From: Acerihabitans arboris
GTDB taxonomy: Bacteria > Pseudomonadota > Gammaproteobacteria > Enterobacterales > Enterobacteriaceae
DNA length: 64,000 nt
Reading direction: 5' to 3'
Assembly: GCF_010131535.1 (NCBI RefSeq)
Contig: NZ_WUBS01000014.1
Location: 1-64,000 of the forward strand
Under the pieces are notes generated by a model. That model saw only the letters and a list, made by a program, of their open reading frames with translations. It made no database searches and was not told where the DNA came from. Positions 30,725 through 39,361 of this stretch are shown here, piece by piece (position 1 is the stretch's first letter; each line of letters opens with the position of its first letter). The translations under genes and the position numbers were made by a program.

Positions 30725-31150
30725 TTAGCGCTGACTGGCTTCAAGCGCACTGCAAATCTCACTGAATTTTTCCAATTGCGATTCCGACAGCGGCGCAAGA
30801 ATACGCTCCAGGATAGCCCGATGGGTCTGTTGGGCAATTTCCAGTTTGTCGCGGCCTTTTTCCGTAATATAAACATGTTTTACACGACGATCGGTCGGGC
30901 TTTGCTGACGTTGCAACATCTCGTCTTTTTCCAATGCGTCCAGCACGGTCACCACCGTACGGGAAGAGAAACCCATATAGTTCTTGATATCGGTAGCGCT
31001 GGTTTTGCCGAGGGTTATCAATTGCAGGATCTTCATTTTGGACAATGAAAGTCCTTCGTTAACCAGTTGACCGTTCACTTCTTTTCTCAGGCGATGATAG
31101 ATGCGTGATAAAGATTCTACGGTGACTGACATATCAATTACTTTTTCCAT
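30725..31150 (-). CDS. MarR family transcriptional regulator
   Basis: A 141-residue winged-helix regulator. The DNA-recognition part is LGKTSATDIKNYMGFSSRTVVTVLDALEKDEMLQRQQS, followed by the wing DRRVKHVYITEKG. Dimerisation helices lie at both ends. Proteins of this kind usually repress genes for export or degradation of aromatic compounds and respond to small ligands; no target is evident here. The ATG at 31150 has AGAGAG 8 bases upstream; ATG at 31132 is an alternative without a ribosome site. It stands alone between long gene-free stretches. Confidence 0.85.
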   Translation of the reverse strand: MEKVIDMSVTVESLSRIYHRLRKEVNGQLVNEGLSLSKMKILQLITLGKTSATDIKNYMGFSSRTVVTVLDALEKDEMLQRQQSPTDRRVKHVYITEKGRDKLEIAQQTHRAILERILAPLSESQLEKFSEICSALEASQR

Positions 31151-31749
31151 TATGGTATCTCTCTGTGAAATTAAGGCGATTCACTTGCCGCGATGGCAGG
31201 TTAAAAATTTGTTATGGCGATACAGGGAATAAAGTGTCCCCTCGGTTTGTCAAAATTGACCGTATGAAGCGTTACGAAAATCAATAATAAGCTCTTCCTT
31301 GAAGGGAGCCATATACATGACGCGTTGTTTATTGCCAGCGCAGTTTATATGAATCTTTTCTATTTTGAAACATGACTAATAGAAAAATACGCATATAATA
31401 TGGAGTTATCACGGCAGTGATACTTTATTTTATTTTATTACTTTTACATTAACTTGATAGTCAGCTATCTTTATATTTGTTATCAAATATAAATGGTGTA
31501 ACTACATGATGTATATGGTGTTTATAAATATCTATAAATTAATAAAAATGAATCACTTATTCTTTTTCATAGGAAAGTAATAAGGGATAAAAAAATTAAT
31601 TTAAATAAATTCCTCACAAAAACTGATGCCCTGGATTTAACGCGCGGATATTTTATTTAAGTTGTTGATTTGTAATTATTATGTTTTTTATCCTACCCGA
31701 TGGCCGGCTGGTTATTGTCAGATTATACAAAGAGATAAAGGCATTATTT
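31151..31749. other. AT-rich gene-free stretch upstream of the MarR gene
   Basis: Nearly 600 bases of AT-rich sequence with no credible gene on either strand. It holds a perfect inverted repeat at 31471-31492 (TTATATTTG, TTAT, CAAATATAA) of the size of a dimeric repressor operator. It should contain the MarR promoter. Confidence 0.45.
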
Positions 31750-32241
31750 TTATTCTCGAGCCGCTACGCGGCGAGTTAGCCGATCTATTTGCCGGTGGGA
31801 AAAAACAACGATTCCGTGTTCATGCAATAACTGGGCGGTTACCCCATAACCGGATTTGGTATCACCGTTAAATGCGCCGGCGTAAATGGTCTGGCTACCG
31901 CAGGAAGGGCTGCCGTCGGTCAGCAGCGCATAGCGGCACTGATGGAGTTGCGCCATTTTTAACGTCAGGTAGGCCCCGAGGAGATAGCGTTCGGTAACGT
32001 CTTGGCCAGTGTTCTCGATAACCTTCGCCCCTTCGCTGACCCGGGTGTCGCCATAGCGGCCCACGGTAATTTCCGCCGGTGGCCGCGGCGTGCTGAAACC
32101 CGCCGCCAGCTCCGGGCAGCACACCACCAGGCGTCCCTCATTACGCCACTGCTGCAACGCGGGATGGAGCAGCGTTTTGGCCGAACCGTTATAACGGACG
32201 TTAAAGCCTGCCAGGCAGGCGCTGATTAGAATTTTATCCAT
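31750..32241 (-). CDS. DUF523 family protein
   Basis: A 163-residue cysteine-rich protein of DUF523 (YbbK-like). The family pattern is clear: ISACLAGFNVRYNGS at the start, CCPELAAGFSTPRPPAEI near residue 40, and LLTDGSPSCGSQTIYAG near residue 110. The conserved cysteines suggest metal or cluster binding, but the function is not established. ATG at 32241 follows GCGGA by five bases; the ATG at 32247 lacks space for a ribosome site. It is divergent from the ABC importer genes. Confidence 0.85.
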   Translation of the reverse strand: MDKILISACLAGFNVRYNGSAKTLLHPALQQWRNEGRLVVCCPELAAGFSTPRPPAEITVGRYGDTRVSEGAKVIENTGQDVTERYLLGAYLTLKMAQLHQCRYALLTDGSPSCGSQTIYAGAFNGDTKSGYGVTAQLLHEHGIVVFSHRQIDRLTRRVAARE

Positions 32242-32405
32242 GTTCATCCGCAGGCGCCACCGATACCACCTTATGATAAAGCCGCTGGTAATAAGTGCAA
32301 TATGTGACTGCCAAAGGCAAAAAACCTGCTGTGTCCTTGCCGGCAGAGGGTGGCCGCGTATCGAAGCATACGTCGTTCTTATATGTCGTTCTTTTGCGAA
32401 AACGT

Positions 32406-32419
32406 GTCGTAATTACGAC
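32406..32419. promoter_or_regulatory. Palindrome and repeats upstream of the ABC importer operon
   Basis: GTCGTAATTACGAC is a perfect 14-base palindrome. Just before it (32369-32393) TACGTCGTTCTT and TATGTCGTTCTT repeat with a 13-base period. They stand about 135-185 bases before the first permease gene and look like a regulator binding region (inference). The rest of the 311-base gap has no gene. Confidence 0.35.
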
Positions 32420-32552
32420 GTTCATCTTTGATAAACACTGGCAAGCTTGCTTACGTTTCCCGCTCCTACCCGGCGGAATCCGGTCCGTCCACCGCGTTTT
32501 CACCGGTGTGCCGGCGGATGTTCCCTAGCGAAAATTTAAACAGGCTGCGCTT

Positions 32553-33497
32553 ATGTTTTTCTACCTGCTTCGGCGGCTGGTGCTGGCGGCTTCAGTGATG
32601 CTGCTTGCCATTTCGTTACTTTTTTGCCTGGTGTTCCTGGTGCCGGGCGATCCGGCGTCGGTGGCGCTGGGGCCGCGCGCCAGCGAGGCGCAAAAACAGG
32701 CGCTGCGCGAACATATGGGCCTGGACCGGCCGGCCATCGTACAGATTGGCCGCTTTATCGGTAATGTGGCCACCGGCGACCTGGGCGAAGATGTTCTTAC
32801 CCGCCGGCCGGTGAGCCAATTGATTGCCAGGGCCCTGCCCAATACCCTGATCCTCGCCCTGTCGGCCATTGCCTGGGCAATCCTGCTCGGTATCCCGCTG
32901 GGCTGCTGGGCGGCGCTGCGCCAGAATAGCCTGGCCGACCGTCTTATCGGCCTCCTGTCCACCAGCGTTATCGCCCTGCCGGCTTTTGTGGTGGCGATCT
33001 ACGCCCTGCTTATTTTTGCGGTCACCCTGAAATGGTTTCCCGCCATTGGCGCGGGGCGTCAGGGCGATCCCGTTTCCCAGCTCAATGCCCTGGTGTTGCC
33101 TTCTTTGACGGTGGGCCTGAGCTGGATCGGCTATATATCGCGTCTGGTGCGGGCGTCGATGCTGGAGGTACTCAAGGAAAATCATATTCGCACCTATCGC
33201 GCTTTTGGCATCGGCGAGCGGCTGATCGCCATGCGTTATGCGCTGCCGATTGCGGTGGTGCCGGTGGTGTCGGTGCTCGGCGTCGGCATTGGCTCGCTAC
33301 TGTCCGGCGCGGTGCTGACCGAAATCGTCTTTGCCCGTCCGGGACTGGGAAAACTGGCTTTTGATTCGGTCATTTCGCGTAATTTCCCGGTGGTGATGGG
33401 CACGGTGGTGGTGACCTCGGGTTTTTATGTGCTGGCCAACCTGATTGCCGATTTGATTAATACCTTTCTCGACCCGCGCGTGCGGCAGGAGCTCTGA
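32553..33497 (+). CDS. ABC importer permease, DppB/OppB type
   Basis: A 314-residue inner-membrane permease of the peptide/nickel class. It starts with the usual N-terminal span (MFFYLLRRLVLAASVMLLAIS) and motif VPGDPA, has six spans, and carries the ATPase-contact EAA loop (HIRTYRAFGIGERLIAMRYALP) and GAVLTEIVFARPGLGKL near the end. First gene of an operon with a second permease, two ATPases and a binding protein, so it should form the import channel for a peptide-like substrate. The ribosome binding site is weak. Confidence 0.9.
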   Translation: MFFYLLRRLVLAASVMLLAISLLFCLVFLVPGDPASVALGPRASEAQKQALREHMGLDRPAIVQIGRFIGNVATGDLGEDVLTRRPVSQLIARALPNTLILALSAIAWAILLGIPLGCWAALRQNSLADRLIGLLSTSVIALPAFVVAIYALLIFAVTLKWFPAIGAGRQGDPVSQLNALVLPSLTVGLSWIGYISRLVRASMLEVLKENHIRTYRAFGIGERLIAMRYALPIAVVPVVSVLGVGIGSLLSGAVLTEIVFARPGLGKLAFDSVISRNFPVVMGTVVVTSGFYVLANLIADLINTFLDPRVRQEL

Positions 33498-33499
33498 TT

Positions 33500-34417
33500 A
33501 TGGCTCTTATCACTACCTCCACCGCCGGGCTGGATACCCTGCCCGCCGCCGCCGCGCCACGTCCCGGCGCGTTTCGGGTGCTGCGCCAGGTCTGGTCGGG
33601 CGGCATGGGCCGTTTTGCGTTGATCTGCGTCGTCGCGCTGCTGGCCTGTGCCGTCTTCGCTCCCTGGCTGGCTCCGCACGATCCCATTGCCATCAAGGCG
33701 GCGCTGCGTCTCAAGGGGCCCAGCATGGAGTATTGGCTGGGCAACGATCAGTTGGGGCGCGATATTCTCTCGCGCCTGATTTATGGCAGCCGTATCGCCA
33801 TGACGGTGGCGTTTATCGGTACCGGCGGCGCGCTGCTGATCGGGTCCATGCTGGGGCTGCTGGCCGGGTATGGTCCCCGGCAAATCGATACGCTGCTGAT
33901 GTTGTTTTGCGACGCGCTGATGTCGATTCCGATGATTTTATTCGCGCTGGCGGTGGTGACGCTTATCGGCTCAAGCGTGGTCACCATCATCATGATTATC
34001 GTCACCTTTATGGTGCCGGGGTATTTCCGGGTGGTGCGCAGCCAGACGCGGGTGCTGAAACGCATGGAATATATCGTCGCCGCCCGCGCCATGGGCGCCT
34101 CGCCCCTGAGCGTGGTGTTCCGCCACCTGATCCCCAATCTGGTCGGCACCCTGCTGGTGCTGGTGGCGATGGATATCCCGGCGGTTATTGCCATCGAATC
34201 CGGGCTGAGTTTCCTCGGCCAGGGCGTTCAGCCTCCCGATGCCAGCTGGGGCACGGTGCTTAACGACGGCTACTCCTTTATCCGCCAGGCGCCGCATATC
34301 GTTATCGCCGCCGGCATTCCCATTATCCTGGCCACCCTGGGGTTTACCTTCCTTGGCGAAGCGCTGCGCGATGCGCTGGACCCGCGCACCGCGCAACAAT
34401 CACGGGGAGGGCGCTGA
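33500..34417 (+). CDS. ABC importer permease, DppC/OppC type
   Basis: A 305-residue permease partner. The long cytosolic N-terminus is followed by the OppC-type segment FAPWLAPHDP and YWLGNDQLGRDILSRLIYG, six spans, and the EAA loop (YIVAARAMGASPLSVVFRHLIPN). It ends with TLGFTFLGEALRDALDPR, typical of the family. It begins two bases after the first permease stops. Confidence 0.9.
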   Translation: MALITTSTAGLDTLPAAAAPRPGAFRVLRQVWSGGMGRFALICVVALLACAVFAPWLAPHDPIAIKAALRLKGPSMEYWLGNDQLGRDILSRLIYGSRIAMTVAFIGTGGALLIGSMLGLLAGYGPRQIDTLLMLFCDALMSIPMILFALAVVTLIGSSVVTIIMIIVTFMVPGYFRVVRSQTRVLKRMEYIVAARAMGASPLSVVFRHLIPNLVGTLLVLVAMDIPAVIAIESGLSFLGQGVQPPDASWGTVLNDGYSFIRQAPHIVIAAGIPIILATLGFTFLGEALRDALDPRTAQQSRGGR

Positions 34418-35385
34418 TGGCCCTGCTGGAAATCGAAGATCTGTCGGTCACCTATGACTCGGCCAAAGGCCCGCTGAAAGCGGTACGCAATATTTCCCTC
34501 TGTGTGGACAAAGGCGAGGTCCTGGGATTAGTGGGGGAGAGTGGTTCGGGCAAATCGACGCTGGTCGGCGCCATGCTTACCCTGCTGCCGGCCAACGCCC
34601 ACGCCAGCGGCCAACTGCGCTATAAAGGGCAAAACCTGCTCGGCCTGCCGGAATACGCCAAGCGCAAACTGCGCGGCAACGGTATCGCCACGGTATCCCA
34701 AGACCCGTTCACCGCCCTTAATCCAGTCATTACCATCGGCAAGCAATTGCTGGCGTTTCAGCATCATAAACCGGGCTCCAGGGCGGACAAGATGGCGCGC
34801 GCCCTGGTGATGCTCGAGCGCGTCGGCATCTCCGACCCCCAAGGACGGTTAATGCAGTATCCCCATGAGCTGAGCGGCGGCATTCGCCAGCGCATCGCCA
34901 TTGCCGCCGCCCTGCTGACCGAACCGGAGCTGCTGATCGCCGACGAACCCACTACCGCGCTGGACGCCACCACCGAAATGCAGGTGGTGGAGGTACTCCG
35001 GGCCAGCCGGAAGCTGGTGGACGGGGCCATCATCTTCGTGACCCACGATTTGCACTTGGTCAGCGCCCTTTGCGACAAGGTGGCGGTGATGTACGCCGGG
35101 GAAATAGTCGAAGCCGGCCCGATACAGCAGATTTTTACCTCGCCGTCCCATCCCTATACGCAGGCGCTGCTAGCCTGCGACCCGGAGCGGATTGAGGTGG
35201 CCACGCGTGAACTGCCGTTTATCGCCGGCTCCGTGCCGATGCCAAGCGTCGATCGGGTCGGCTGCCCTTTCCAGCCCCGCTGCGGGGCGGCCTTTGCTCC
35301 CTGCAGCGTGGAAACCCCGCCCGACACCGTGCTTGACGCCGGCGGCTGGGTGGTTCGTTGTCATAAGGTGAGCGCCCATGCTTGA
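34417..35385 (+). CDS. ABC importer ATPase, DppD/OppD type
   Basis: A 322-residue ATPase. Walker A is GESGSGKST, the Q-loop VSQDPF, the signature LSGGIRQRIAIA, Walker B LLIADEPTTALD and the H-loop FVTHDLH. The C-terminal oligopeptide-transporter domain has CPFQPRCGAAFAPC, a cysteine cluster known in OppD/DppD proteins. Its ATG overlaps the stop of the preceding permease by one base (TGATG), and its own end overlaps the next gene by eight bases. Confidence 0.92.
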   Translation: MALLEIEDLSVTYDSAKGPLKAVRNISLCVDKGEVLGLVGESGSGKSTLVGAMLTLLPANAHASGQLRYKGQNLLGLPEYAKRKLRGNGIATVSQDPFTALNPVITIGKQLLAFQHHKPGSRADKMARALVMLERVGISDPQGRLMQYPHELSGGIRQRIAIAAALLTEPELLIADEPTTALDATTEMQVVEVLRASRKLVDGAIIFVTHDLHLVSALCDKVAVMYAGEIVEAGPIQQIFTSPSHPYTQALLACDPERIEVATRELPFIAGSVPMPSVDRVGCPFQPRCGAAFAPCSVETPPDTVLDAGGWVVRCHKVSAHA

Positions 35386-36388
35386 GATCCAGGATTTAGT
35401 GGTTCGCTACAAGACGGGTACCCTGCTAAGCCGCCTGCGGCCCGGCGCCGTCAGTCATGTGGATGTATTGGCGGGCGTCAGCCTGCATGTGCCGCCGGGC
35501 AAGACCCTGGGACTTATCGGCGAAAGCGGCAGCGGCAAAACCACCTTAGGCCGTGCGGTTATCGGCCTGGCGCCCGCCGCGCGCGGCAGCATCCAGGTCA
35601 ACGGCCGGGCGCCGAATGACGCCAGCGATCTGTCATGGCGCGCCATCCGCCGGGAAACCGGACTGATTTTCCAGGACCCGATGGCCGCGCTCGACCCGCG
35701 CATGACCGTTGAACATCTGGTCACCGAGCCTTTCACCGTTAACGGCCGTGAGATTAAGCGCCGGCAGGAGGCGTCCCGTCTGCTCGACCTGGTGGGACTG
35801 CCGTCGCTATTCCTGGACCGCTATCCCCATCAGCTGTCCGGCGGCCAGGCGCGGCGGGTTGCGGTGGCCCGCGCGCTGGCGCTGCGGCCCAAGCTGATTA
35901 TTGCCGACGAACCCACCGCGGGACTGGATTTGTCGGTGCAGGGCGAACTGCTTAACCTGCTGACCTCGCTGCAGCACGAGCTGGGCATGAGCTATCTGAT
36001 AATTACCCATAACCTGGCCATTACCCGTCATGTGACTGACCGCATCGCCATCATGTATCTCGGGCGCATTGTGGAAACCGGCCCCACCGACATGGTGTTT
36101 CGACTACCGGCCCACCCGTACACCCGGGCGCTGCTGAGCGCCAAAAGCAAACATAACCTGCCCGGTGCCGGCGCGTTGGCAGGCGAGGTGCCCACCCTGT
36201 CCCGCCGGCCTTCCGGCTGTGAATTCCATACCCGCTGTCCATTGGCGACCGGCCTGTGCCGTTCGGCCGCGCCGGTATTACGTCCACTCAGCGGGGAGCA
36301 TCAGGTTTCCTGTCATACCCCTTTAATTAACGCTCAACCCAAACAGGCTCAGCCCAACCGCATCATAGTAAAGGAGATGCACCCATGA
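35378..36388 (+). CDS. ABC importer ATPase, DppF/OppF type
   Basis: A 336-residue ATPase that pairs with the DppD-type subunit. Walker A is GESGSGKTT, signature LSGGQARRVAVA, Walker B LIIADEPTAGLD. The C-terminal domain has CEFHTRCPLATGLC. The stop codon overlaps the start of the binding-protein gene (ATGA at 36385), so all five importer genes appear to be translated as a coupled set. Confidence 0.92.
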   Translation: MLEIQDLVVRYKTGTLLSRLRPGAVSHVDVLAGVSLHVPPGKTLGLIGESGSGKTTLGRAVIGLAPAARGSIQVNGRAPNDASDLSWRAIRRETGLIFQDPMAALDPRMTVEHLVTEPFTVNGREIKRRQEASRLLDLVGLPSLFLDRYPHQLSGGQARRVAVARALALRPKLIIADEPTAGLDLSVQGELLNLLTSLQHELGMSYLIITHNLAITRHVTDRIAIMYLGRIVETGPTDMVFRLPAHPYTRALLSAKSKHNLPGAGALAGEVPTLSRRPSGCEFHTRCPLATGLCRSAAPVLRPLSGEHQVSCHTPLINAQPKQAQPNRIIVKEMHP

Positions 36389-37962
36389 AAGGCCCCTCGA
36401 TGAACCGACGTTCCCTTCTCAAGACGATGGCAATCCTTGCCGCCGGGGCTTCCAGCTCGCTGATGATCGGCGGCCAGACGCTGGCGTTTGCCGCGGATAA
36501 TAAGAATAAGATCCTGCGGGTCCAGAACGATTTGGATATTACCAATCTGGATCCGGCCAACCGCAGCGGCTGGTATGACGAAATGGTGATGTTCGCGGTG
36601 TACTCCGGCCTGTGCCAGTACAAGGCGGGCACCGAATGGGGCTGGCAGCTGGATGCGGCTGAAATGCTGGAGCAGGTCGACCCGCTGACGGTGCATTTCA
36701 AGCTTAAGCCCGGCATTAAATGGACCGGCGACTTCGGCGAAATGACGGCGGAGGACGTTAAATACTCGTATGAGCGTTTCCTGGACCCGAAACTCTCCGC
36801 CATCTATGCCTCCGACTGGGAAGCGCTGGATCACGTGGAGGTCAAAGGCACCTATGAGGGCATTATCCACCTCAAGCACCCTTTTGCGCCGTTGTTCACC
36901 AGTACCCTGCCGCACGCCTCGGGCCTGATCGTCTGTAAAAAAGCGGTGGAAGCCGCCAAGGACAAAAAAATCGCCACCGATCCGCTGGCCTCCTCCGGTC
37001 CGTATAGAATTGGCGAATGGTTGCCGCGCGAACGGCTGACCCTGGTGCGCAATGACAAATGGAGCGGCCCGCACAGTTTTTACGACCAGATCCAACTGGT
37101 GCCGATCGGCGATCTGAATACGGCGCAAATTGCCTTTGAAGCCGGCGATTTGGATATGACCAAAATCAATATCAGCGCCATCCCCAAGTACCAGCAGGGC
37201 GTGGACGGCACGACGCTCACCGTTCGACCGGCGCTGGCCTATACCTGGCTGGGCATGAATGTCGAACACCCCCTGCTGAAAGACCTGCGGGTACGCCGGG
37301 CCATCCAGCAGGCGATCGACGTACCGTCCATCCTGGACGCCGCCTTCGGCGGCGCGGTGAAACCGGCATTCGGCCTGGTGCCGCCGCCGTTGTCCGGCGC
37401 TCGCGGCAAAAATATCTATCCCTATTCCCCGGACGCCGCCAAAAGGTTGCTGAAGGAGGCCGGCGTCGACAATTTGCAACTGCGGCTGGATTTAACGACC
37501 TCCACCGACGGCGGCACCGTGGCCCAGGTTATCCAGTCACAGCTGGCGGAAGTGGGCATCCAGCTTAAAATCAACCAGATGGATGGCGCCGCGTTTGTGG
37601 CTGCGGGCCAGGAGTCCGAAGGCACCGCCTGGAAGGACGCCCAGTTGCGCATGACCACCTTTACCACCGCGCCCGACGCCAGCTGGGTCACCGCGTGGTT
37701 TACCTGTAGCCAGGTGGGCATCTGGAATACCCAGCGCACCTGCGATAAGGCATGGGACCAGTTGAACACCGATGCGGCCAACGAGCTGGATCAGGCTAAA
37801 CGGGCCGCCATGTACGTCAAGCTGCAGGATCAGCTGGAGGAGACCGGCGCCTATGTCTTTTTGTATCACGGCAGCAACGCCTGGGTGACGCCTACCCATA
37901 TCAAGGGCGCCTGGACGCCTGACGGCCAGTGGCCGCTGTTCCGCGAGATTAAGAGCGTCTGA
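36385..37962 (+). CDS. Peptide-type ABC substrate-binding protein with Tat signal
   Basis: A 525-residue periplasmic binding protein of family 5 (SBP_bac_5). The signal peptide has a twin-arginine motif, NRRSLLK (residues 7-13), followed by a hydrophobic stretch and an AFA cleavage site near residue 36. The body has ITNLDPANRSGWYDEMVMFAVYSGL and LKPGIKWTGDFGEMTAEDVKYSYERFLDP, typical of dipeptide/opine/nickel binders. AAGGAG lies 8 bases before the ATG. Tat export is unusual for this family and suggests folding before export. Substrate unknown; neighbouring hydrolases suggest an acylated or peptide-like compound. Confidence 0.9.
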   Translation: MKGPSMNRRSLLKTMAILAAGASSSLMIGGQTLAFAADNKNKILRVQNDLDITNLDPANRSGWYDEMVMFAVYSGLCQYKAGTEWGWQLDAAEMLEQVDPLTVHFKLKPGIKWTGDFGEMTAEDVKYSYERFLDPKLSAIYASDWEALDHVEVKGTYEGIIHLKHPFAPLFTSTLPHASGLIVCKKAVEAAKDKKIATDPLASSGPYRIGEWLPRERLTLVRNDKWSGPHSFYDQIQLVPIGDLNTAQIAFEAGDLDMTKINISAIPKYQQGVDGTTLTVRPALAYTWLGMNVEHPLLKDLRVRRAIQQAIDVPSILDAAFGGAVKPAFGLVPPPLSGARGKNIYPYSPDAAKRLLKEAGVDNLQLRLDLTTSTDGGTVAQVIQSQLAEVGIQLKINQMDGAAFVAAGQESEGTAWKDAQLRMTTFTTAPDASWVTAWFTCSQVGIWNTQRTCDKAWDQLNTDAANELDQAKRAAMYVKLQDQLEETGAYVFLYHGSNAWVTPTHIKGAWTPDGQWPLFREIKSV

Positions 37963-38068
37963 TTATCCGGCTTTACCGCCCGGGCGCATATCGCCGGGCT
38001 TATCACTGAAAAAGAGAATATCGGCCCGGGGCTTATGATTGCGCCCGGGGCCGGATGTGGGAGCTTCC

Positions 38069-39322
38069 TTGACTACTGCCCGTATTCCCCTCGCCCCTAA
38101 AAAAAGCGTACGCACCGCCGCCAGCGCACTGAGGCATCCTAATTACCGACGATTTTTCGGCGGTCAGCTGTTATCGGTGATCGGCAGTTGGATTCATACG
38201 ATTGCCCTTGGCTGGCTGATTTGGCGGCTGGGCGTGTCGTCGCCGGTCATGCTTGGGCTGCTGGCTTTTTGCAGCCAGGGACCGATCCTGCTGTTTGGCC
38301 TGTTTACCGGCGTTATCGTCGATCGCTGCGACCGTCGCCGGTTGGTACTGGCCACGCAAATCGGCCTGACGCTGTTGGTTGCGCTGTTGTCGGTGCTAAC
38401 GTTAAATCATTGGATTACCGGTGAAATTGCCATCTTTATCGCGCTGGGACTGGGCCTTATCAGCGCGTTTGACCTGCCGGGACGGCAGTCGCTGGTGGTC
38501 GACCTGGTGGAATATAACGACCTGGGCAACGCGCTGGCGCTGAACTCGGTTATTTTTAACGGCGCCCGTCTTATCGGACCGGCACTGGGCGGCGTGCTGG
38601 TGGATACCGTCGGGGAAGGATGGTGTTTTGCCTTTATCGCCGCCTCCTATGTGCCGCTGATCCTGTTTTTATCCACCATGCGCATCCCGCAGCGCCCGCC
38701 GGTGACCCGTAGCGGTAGCCTGCTGACGGAGATGGGGGAAGGTCTGAGGTTCCTGCGCCAGGATCCCGACGCCCTGCGTATCCTGCTGTTGGTCGGTTTA
38801 TGCAGCCTGACCAGCGTGCCGTATTTTTCCTTTTTGCCCATGCTGGCGGATACGGTGTTAAAAGGCGGCCCCGCCGGGTCGGGCATCCTGATGAGCATTA
38901 CCGGCGTCGGCGCGCTGACGGCCGCCCTGCGCCTGGCGTGGAGCAGCGATATCGGCAAGATGCGCCCCTGGCCGATGTGGGCGGCGCTGATGCTGGGCGT
39001 CTCCCAGGTTTGCCTGGGCCTGTCGCACCTGTTCTGGCTGAGCGCCCTGATAGCCGCGCCGATAGGTTATGCCATTTTAACCCAGAACCTGAGCTCGAAC
39101 TCGCTGCTCCAGCACCGGGTGCCCGACGCCCTGCGCGGACGGCTGATGTCCTTTTATTCCATGATGCTGATTGGCACCGTGCCCATCGGCGCCATGATCT
39201 GCGGCGGCGCGGCCGAACTGCTCGGGCTGCCGCTGACCATGATCATCGGCGGCCTGGCATGCCTGGCCGGCGTAGCCGCCATCGCCGGCTGGGATTGCTT
39301 TAGCGCCCGGCGCAACGCGTGA
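38069..39322 (+). CDS. MFS transporter (MFS_3, enterobactin-exporter-like group)
   Basis: A transporter of about 417 residues with twelve hydrophobic spans. The opening LRHPNYRRFFGGQLLSVIGSW and the loop GVIVDRCDRRRLVLATQ are typical of the EntS-like group, as is FNGARLIGPALGGVLVD. Start: TTG at 38069 follows GGGAG by five bases; an upstream in-frame TTG at 38039 has no ribosome site. It lies about 100 bases after the binding-protein gene and 39 before the first hydrolase gene, so it is probably in the same operon. It may export a product or an inhibitor; direction is inferred from the family. Confidence 0.85.
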   Translation: MTTARIPLAPKKSVRTAASALRHPNYRRFFGGQLLSVIGSWIHTIALGWLIWRLGVSSPVMLGLLAFCSQGPILLFGLFTGVIVDRCDRRRLVLATQIGLTLLVALLSVLTLNHWITGEIAIFIALGLGLISAFDLPGRQSLVVDLVEYNDLGNALALNSVIFNGARLIGPALGGVLVDTVGEGWCFAFIAASYVPLILFLSTMRIPQRPPVTRSGSLLTEMGEGLRFLRQDPDALRILLLVGLCSLTSVPYFSFLPMLADTVLKGGPAGSGILMSITGVGALTAALRLAWSSDIGKMRPWPMWAALMLGVSQVCLGLSHLFWLSALIAAPIGYAILTQNLSSNSLLQHRVPDALRGRLMSFYSMMLIGTVPIGAMICGGAAELLGLPLTMIIGGLACLAGVAAIAGWDCFSARRNA

Positions 39323-39361
39323 TTTCCCTACTTTTATCCGTTATCGCCGGGAGGCACCAGC

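Noticed and set aside
36349-37479. A 376-codon minus-strand frame opposite the binding-protein gene
   Set aside because: Shadow of the SBP_bac_5 gene; no family features and no ribosome binding site.
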